Of a DNA stretch of 64,000 nt, positions 60,053 through 64,000 are shown in pieces. Each line of letters begins with the position of its first letter. Position 1 is the stretch's first letter. The stretch is taken from the NCBI GenBank assembly GCA_964414835.1, contig CAYPWY010000008.1:26092-90091 (forward strand). The letters run 5' to 3'. This stretch comes from Eshraghiella sp964414835. GTDB lineage: Bacteria; Bacillota; Clostridia; Lachnospirales; Lachnospiraceae. The notes under the pieces were generated by a model, which saw only the letters and a list, made by a program, of their open reading frames with translations, was not told the origin of the DNA and did no database searches. The position numbers and the translations under genes were made by a program.

Positions 60053-60159
60053 ATTGATATTTCTTATAGCCGGTAATAGTTAAAATCAAATTGACATCTG
60101 CATTTTAAAATGGTAACGTCTAATAAAACAAATAAAATATTAAATCAGAGGTACATATT

Positions 60160-60921
60160 ATGCGTTTTAAGGACAAAAGCGTTGTTGTCACAGGGGCAGC
60201 AGCAGGAATGGGGCGGCAAATCACTCTCCGATTTGTCGAAGAAGGAGCAACTGTAATTGCAGTTGATATAAATAATGATGCATTGGAGACTTTGGTAAAG
60301 GACGTTTCCTGTTCTGAGGGAAAAGTAATACCGTTTGCAGGAGATATTTCCCTTCAGGAAACAAATGAGAAAATGATTGATTTGGCAGTGAAGGAATGCG
60401 GAAGAATCGATATTCTTGTAAACAATGCCGGAGTAGGCGGAACCTACGAGCCTGTGGGAGAATTAACCAATGAGTTGTGGAACAAAATTCTCAGAGTCAA
60501 TCTGGACGGTCCTATGTATGCCATCCGTAAGGCTGTTCAGGTAATGCGCCAACAGGAAGGCGGCGGAAATATTGTAAGCATAGCATCTGTTGCCGGATTG
60601 GAATATTGCCGGGCAAGCGTGGCTTATACCGTATCCAAGCATGGATTGGTTGCTCTGTGTAAGCATACGGCATTTATGTATATGCATGAGGGAATCCGCT
60701 GTAATGTGGTGTGTCCGGGTGCAATTAAGACCGATATGTCTGACAGACATGACAATGACAGCGTATTTGGAAAAGCACGTGTAAAATGCGGAATGGACCC
60801 TGTTGTCCCTTTCGGCACGACAAATGATATAGCGTCAGCAGTTCTTTTTCTGGCAAGTGACGAATCCGGCTTCATCAGTGGTGAAACGCTTGTTGTTGAT
60901 GGCGGAATTTCAAGTAACTAA
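60160..60921 (+). CDS. Short-chain dehydrogenase/reductase
   Basis: A 253-residue classical SDR. The NAD(P)-binding TGAAAGMGRQI is at the start, VNNAGVGG follows, the catalytic Ser sits in IVSIASVAG and Tyr-X3-Lys in YTVSKHGLVAL. The acidic residue after the second strand (AVDINND) favours NAD. The tail GFISGETLVVDGGISSN is typical. AGAGGT precedes the ATG. It is divergent from the cysK-like gene, and a terminator follows. Its alcohol or keto substrate cannot be told. Confidence 0.9.
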   Translation: MRFKDKSVVVTGAAAGMGRQITLRFVEEGATVIAVDINNDALETLVKDVSCSEGKVIPFAGDISLQETNEKMIDLAVKECGRIDILVNNAGVGGTYEPVGELTNELWNKILRVNLDGPMYAIRKAVQVMRQQEGGGNIVSIASVAGLEYCRASVAYTVSKHGLVALCKHTAFMYMHEGIRCNVVCPGAIKTDMSDRHDNDSVFGKARVKCGMDPVVPFGTTNDIASAVLFLASDESGFISGETLVVDGGISSN

Positions 60922-60927
60922 TATTTT

Positions 60928-60973
60928 ACAGCCTATGGTCAGCATTACATACATGAGACCATAGGCTGTTTTA
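60928..60973 (+). terminator. Terminator after the SDR gene
   Basis: ACAGCCTATGGTC (60928-60940) and GACCATAGGCTGT (60957-60969) form a perfect 13-bp stem, followed by TTT. It lies between two convergent genes and may serve both strands. Confidence 0.8.
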
Positions 60974-60976
60974 AGG

Positions 60977-61891
60977 TTATCGCAATACACCTACTCCGTT
61001 TCCGGTGTATATCCTTTCCACCTTTCTTTCATATTCCCCGCCTGACATATTTTCAGATATTTTGACTCTCATTGTTTCCTGCTGCTTTATAAATTCGTCA
61101 TTTAACAGCACATTGTTATTATTAAGAAGATTCATATATGGTGCATATTTTATTTTCTCTTTGTCAATATATACGGATTCTCCTTCATAAATTGCATAAT
61201 CAGGGATTCCGTTGTTGGTACTGTTTAGAAATTTATAGAAATCCTCCATGTGGATTTTGCCTGCCAGAAGTTCCTGCCAGAAATACTTGTTGGACGCAAA
61301 TAAATATGTATCTAAATCCGGAAGCCCGTTTATAAAAGCCGCAGCCATTTTGTACTCTGCCTCATTGTCAAACACAATTTCCCATTCATATTCTGTGGAA
61401 TTTGCTTTCATACAGCGGATTCCGTTTCCATCAACAACAATAAGATACAGCGGTTCTTCCTCCTGTGAATTATCGTCAGGAAATCTGCATATCAGAGTAT
61501 CCGATACCAGAAGATTCATCACGTCATCTTCAACGCTTTCTTCACAAGCCTCGCCTGCACTGCTCTGCTCAATCTCCTTAGCTTTGGCGCACTTTGCTTC
61601 ATCTTTTATTTCCGAAAGAACCGCCTCTTCCAGAGAATCAAATTTCTGAAGAAATTCGTCCCACTCCTTCAACGTAAAATACCGGCTTCCAATCCTGAAA
61701 GACGGTTCTGTATTTCCACTTTGTATTTTAACAGACATTTCTTTTATCTTATCTCTCAGGATTTCCATATAATCATTTTTCCCGGATTGATGCGCCTGCA
61801 CATTATCTGTTGCTTTCGCGCAATATTTCATATTCTGATTATTATTAAACGATGTATAAACTATGTTTTTTATATTTGTGTTTACCTGCAT
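60977..61891 (-). CDS. Hypothetical protein, partner of a LytTR regulator
   Basis: A 304-residue soluble protein of no family I can name. It has a charged helical N-terminus (YMEILRDKIKEMSVKIQSG), a recognisable segment SFRIGSRYFTLKEWDEFLQKFDSLEEAV, an acidic linker rich in Glu and Ala, then a mixed C-terminal half (LYLIVVDGNGIRCMKANSTEYEWEIVFDNEAEYKMAAAFINGLPDLDTYL) that could be a small-molecule or protein-binding domain. No membrane helix or signal is seen. A perfect AGGAGGG before the ATG lies inside the end of the LytTR gene (10-bp overlap), so the two proteins are made together and probably act together. Confidence 0.7.
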   Translation of the reverse strand: MQVNTNIKNIVYTSFNNNQNMKYCAKATDNVQAHQSGKNDYMEILRDKIKEMSVKIQSGNTEPSFRIGSRYFTLKEWDEFLQKFDSLEEAVLSEIKDEAKCAKAKEIEQSSAGEACEESVEDDVMNLLVSDTLICRFPDDNSQEEEPLYLIVVDGNGIRCMKANSTEYEWEIVFDNEAEYKMAAAFINGLPDLDTYLFASNKYFWQELLAGKIHMEDFYKFLNSTNNGIPDYAIYEGESVYIDKEKIKYAPYMNLLNNNNVLLNDEFIKQQETMRVKISENMSGGEYERKVERIYTGNGVGVLR

Positions 61892-62256
61892 ATTTCTCCC
61901 TCCTGCTTTTCAAGGGCTGACTCCTTATACTGTGCGTACTGTCTCTTTACCTGCTGATACCGGGCCTTCGGAACCGATAATTCTTTACCTGTGGACAATT
62001 TCATGATGTAGCTGCTGATTTTTTCTACATAATACATATTGACAAGAAAGCTTTTATGTATTCTCACAAATTCCATATCTTTTAAGTCATTTTCCAGCTC
62101 ATCAAGCTTCTTGTAGATGCTGTAAATTTGTTTCCGGGTATAGAACAGATTTTTATGTCTGTTTGTTTCTATATAAATAATCTCATCTGTCCGAAGCGAT
62201 ATATTTCCTTCTACAAAATGAAACTGCACCATATAATCATTCTGCTGTATCGCCAT
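61882..62256 (-). CDS. LytTR-domain transcriptional regulator without receiver
   Basis: A 124-residue protein consisting almost entirely of a LytTR DNA-binding domain: ISLRTDEIIYIETNRHKNLFYTRKQIYSIYKKLDELENDL, then FVRIHKSFLVNMYYVEKISSYIMKLSTGKELSVPKARYQQVKRQY. The motif RIHKSFLVN is diagnostic. No receiver domain precedes it, so it is not a normal response regulator. Such stand-alone regulators in other bacteria are held by a partner protein, and here the partner of unknown function is encoded by the overlapping next gene. A promoter and candidate binding repeats lie upstream, suggesting autoactivation. Confidence 0.9.
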   Translation of the reverse strand: MAIQQNDYMVQFHFVEGNISLRTDEIIYIETNRHKNLFYTRKQIYSIYKKLDELENDLKDMEFVRIHKSFLVNMYYVEKISSYIMKLSTGKELSVPKARYQQVKRQYAQYKESALEKQEGEICR

Positions 62257-62289
62257 TTGTCTGCTTTTTCCTCATTTCAAAAGTTGTTG

Positions 62290-62319
62290 TCTATAATAAT
62301 TATCGACCTTTCAATTCAA
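62290..62319 (-). promoter_or_regulatory. Promoter of the LytTR gene pair
   Basis: On the minus strand TTGAAT (62314-62319) and TATAGA (62290-62295) are 18 bp apart, about 30 bp before the LytTR start codon. Confidence 0.65.
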
Positions 62320-62340
62320 TTTGATAAATGATAATGCACC

Positions 62341-62371
62341 AAATGACTATCCTTATGCACGAAACGACCAT
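62341..62371. promoter_or_regulatory. Candidate LytTR binding repeats
   Basis: AAATGACTAT (62341-62350) and AAACGACCAT (62362-62371) match in 8 of 10 positions with a 21-bp period, centred near -62 and -83 relative to the predicted start. LytTR proteins bind paired direct repeats two helical turns apart just upstream of -35, so this fits autoactivation. Confidence 0.5.
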
Positions 62372-62385
62372 ACATAATTGCCATT

Positions 62386-62413
62386 GGATTACGGAAGTTG
62401 GATTACGGAAGTT
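62386..62413. repeat. Tandem 14-bp duplication at the LysR stop codon
   Basis: GGATTACGGAAGTT occurs twice with no gap (62386-62399 and 62400-62413). The second copy holds the LysR stop codon. Probably a recent slip duplication. Confidence 0.85.
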
Positions 62414-63272
62414 TGTTAAGGTTAGACTGCAATAGCTGAATAAACCTTTTGCACGCAATGGGCATACCGGATTTGTCTTTATATCCGATTGCTATTGTTC
62501 TGGATATTCTTGGTTCAGTAGCACAAAGCTTGATTTTGTAGTTAGTTCTATGCAGTACCAATTCTGCCAGAATACTTACGCCAAGTCCTGCTTCAACCAT
62601 AGTCATAATAGCATAATCATCATGAATCGTGTACCTGATGTCAGGAGCTACCCCAATAGCTTTAAAAGCCTCCAATGGCTCATAGTAATGTCCTTCTTCC
62701 AAAAGAATAAAGGGTTCTTTTGCCAGCAGCTCAAGCGGAATTACGTCATTTTTTCCAAGGGGATGATTTTCAGGAAGAACAGCCAACATATCCCCCTCCT
62801 TTAATACAATGGTTTCAATACCTGTAACTGCTTTAGGGTTCACAAAACCAAAATCAATGGCACCTGTTTTTATCCATTCATAAATAGAGGTATAATCTCC
62901 CTGATGAATCACAAACTCAACTTCGGGATACTGTTCTTGAAATTCTTTCAGCAGTCCGGGAAGCCAGTGTGCTGAAATACTGGCAAGAGTCCCCATGCGT
63001 ATAGTTCCCGTTTTTAACCCTTTTATTTCATTTATCTTCTCCTGCACAGAGTAATACTGATAAATCATTTTCTCTATATGAGGATAGAGCTCCTCTCCTT
63101 CAAGCGTAAGTCTTGCACCTGTTCTAAAACGGTTTACAAGCTTTAAGGACATTTCTTCCTCTAAAGATGATATCATTTGGCTTATGGCTGATTGGGAATA
63201 GCCCATAGCTTCGGCAGCTTTTGAAAAGCTTCCCAGCTCTATAATTTTTTGAAGTGCAAGGTATCTGTTCAT
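62403..63272 (-). CDS. LysR-family transcriptional regulator
   Basis: A 289-residue regulator. The winged helix-turn-helix is at the start (ALQKIIELGSFSKAAEAMGYSQSAISQMISSLEEEMSLKLVNRF), and the effector domain (IRMGTLASISAHWLPGLLKEFQEQYPEVEFVIHQGDYTSI and later VEAGLGVSILAEL) follows. ATG at 63272 is chosen because GGAAA lies upstream and it fits the family start; the longer frame to 63476 overlaps the divergent GNAT gene. It is divergent from a GNAT gene 235 bp away and may control it. No effector can be named. Confidence 0.92.
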   Translation of the reverse strand: MNRYLALQKIIELGSFSKAAEAMGYSQSAISQMISSLEEEMSLKLVNRFRTGARLTLEGEELYPHIEKMIYQYYSVQEKINEIKGLKTGTIRMGTLASISAHWLPGLLKEFQEQYPEVEFVIHQGDYTSIYEWIKTGAIDFGFVNPKAVTGIETIVLKEGDMLAVLPENHPLGKNDVIPLELLAKEPFILLEEGHYYEPLEAFKAIGVAPDIRYTIHDDYAIMTMVEAGLGVSILAELVLHRTNYKIKLCATEPRISRTIAIGYKDKSGMPIACKRFIQLLQSNLNKLP

Positions 63273-63507
63273 AAATTCACATTTCCTTATATTAGTATTA
63301 GATATCTTCGTTTTACTTATCTTAAATAAAAGTATATACTGAAGTAAAGACAAATTCAATAAGTTGATTTTTGAAGTTTCCTGAAATATACCATTTACTT
63401 TCAAGGCGCCGGAAGCTGATAGATTGTCAGTGTATTTGCATTGCAAAAAATGTTTGACGCTATCAATGTTTGACACTATCCAATCGCATAAGGAGGGTTA
63501 TTACGAC

Positions 63508-63978
63508 ATGAATGTAGTTGAATATGAGAAAAAATACGAGAAATATTTTATACAATTTAACACAGACTGGATTAAAGATATTTTCGGATATTTGGAGGAG
63601 GGGGATTTAGATACTTTCAATCATATCCAGGAAAGTTTGAAAAACGGAGCAATGATTTATTTTGCAATTGATAATGAAAATGTTTTGGCAACATGTATGG
63701 CAAAGCCGTCAGGTGATGATGGTACATGGGAATTATGTAAACTAGGCTCCAATAAAACCCTTCCCCATAATGGAGCCGGAGGCGCCGTTTTTAAAGCAGC
63801 TATGAATTGGGCGATTATGCACGGTGCCAAGAGATTATTTATTTTATCAAACAGCAAATTAAGCGCGGCAGTTCATATTTATAAAAAATATGGCTTTCAC
63901 GAAATCAAACTGAAGGATTATGAATATGACAGAGGCGATATTGCTTGGGAGTATCCCAAAGTTTGTGTAAACCTCTAA
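63508..63978 (+). CDS. GNAT-family acetyltransferase
   Basis: A 156-residue protein starting MNVVEYEKKYEKYFIQFNTDWI after AGGAGGG, which decides the start at 63508; a longer frame from 63424 has no such site. GNAT motifs are ENVLATCMAKPSGDDGTWELCKLGSNKTLPHNGAGGAVFKAAMNWA (with a degenerate acetyl-CoA loop, HNGAGGAV) and RLFILSNSKLSAAVHIYKKYGFHEIKL, the family's Tyr-containing turn before the last strand. It is probably an acetyltransferase for a small amine or antibiotic, possibly under the LysR regulator divergent from it. Confidence 0.87.
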   Translation: MNVVEYEKKYEKYFIQFNTDWIKDIFGYLEEGDLDTFNHIQESLKNGAMIYFAIDNENVLATCMAKPSGDDGTWELCKLGSNKTLPHNGAGGAVFKAAMNWAIMHGAKRLFILSNSKLSAAVHIYKKYGFHEIKLKDYEYDRGDIAWEYPKVCVNL

Positions 63979-64000
63979 ACTGATGTAAGATAAAAGTACT

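Noticed and set aside
1..64000. CRISPR arrays, transposons, prophage genes
   Set aside because: No regularly spaced repeats, transposase, integrase or phage structural genes were found; the repeats seen have at most two copies.

Overview
The window looks like chromosome from a low-GC Gram-positive anaerobe of the Clostridia, most likely a Lachnospiraceae member. The evidence is AT-rich intergenic DNA, strong AGGAGG ribosome-binding sites, a separate PurO-type IMP cyclohydrolase next to a stand-alone AICAR transformylase behind a ZTP riboswitch, a CarD-family regulator and a tRNA without encoded CCA. There is no rRNA, CRISPR array, transposase or phage module. The species call is inference from gene content.

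Layout. 0-12.7 kb is mostly housekeeping and regulation: a truncated PocR-domain sensor, tRNA-Gly(CCC), two tandem paralogous cysteine-rich microproteins, enolase, a TetR-controlled heterodimeric ABC transporter, metE with a palindromic MET-box-like site, a NifX-like protein and a GGDEF sensor. Two matching GGTTAGTT palindromes sit at the ABC promoter and at the enolase promoter.

12.9-31.7 kb is a long, almost entirely minus-strand cell-surface glycan operon with a good promoter near 31.67 kb. In order of transcription it encodes an IspD/TarI-like cytidylyltransferase, a CDP-glycerol-transferase-like protein fused to a probable beta-propeller, a DegT aminotransferase, a Rossmann-DUF115 protein, a NeuA-like CMP transferase, a DRE-TIM aldolase, a GT2, an ATP-grasp ligase, a Rossmann-GT protein, an epimerase, two more ATP-grasp proteins, an amino-acid permease and a second epimerase. 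A GT2 gene converges on its end. I infer a glycan bearing an unusual CMP-activated keto-acid sugar and/or amino-acid decorations. Two gene remnants, one a clear wbqC start, flank one of the ATP-grasp genes.

31.8-43.5 kb holds a P-type ATPase with a structured 190-nt leader, upp, two HAD phosphatases, the ZTP-riboswitch purine pair, a Panacea-domain protein, a LysM-GH18 hydrolase, a small XRE regulator and a GH31 glucosidase. 44-49 kb is a NarL-type two-component system divergent from a three-gene ABC-2 exporter, resembling the LnrJK-LnrLMN (linearmycin resistance) arrangement. 49-57.4 kb has CarD, endonuclease III, a second GH31 with a divergent AraC regulator, an aldo-keto reductase, and a decayed sugar-ABC locus. 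In that locus the binding protein has a large internal deletion and the histidine kinase has lost its N-terminus.

57.6-64 kb contains an unusual pair, a cysteine-synthase-like enzyme and a LanC-like toroid protein with an altered zinc site. It is followed by an SDR, a LytTR regulator with a partner of unknown function and candidate binding repeats, and a LysR regulator divergent from a GNAT acetyltransferase. The strongest leads for undescribed biology are the aldolase/CMP-transferase/ATP-grasp glycan operon, the LanC-like/cysteine-synthase pair, the LytTR pair and the twin cysteine microproteins.
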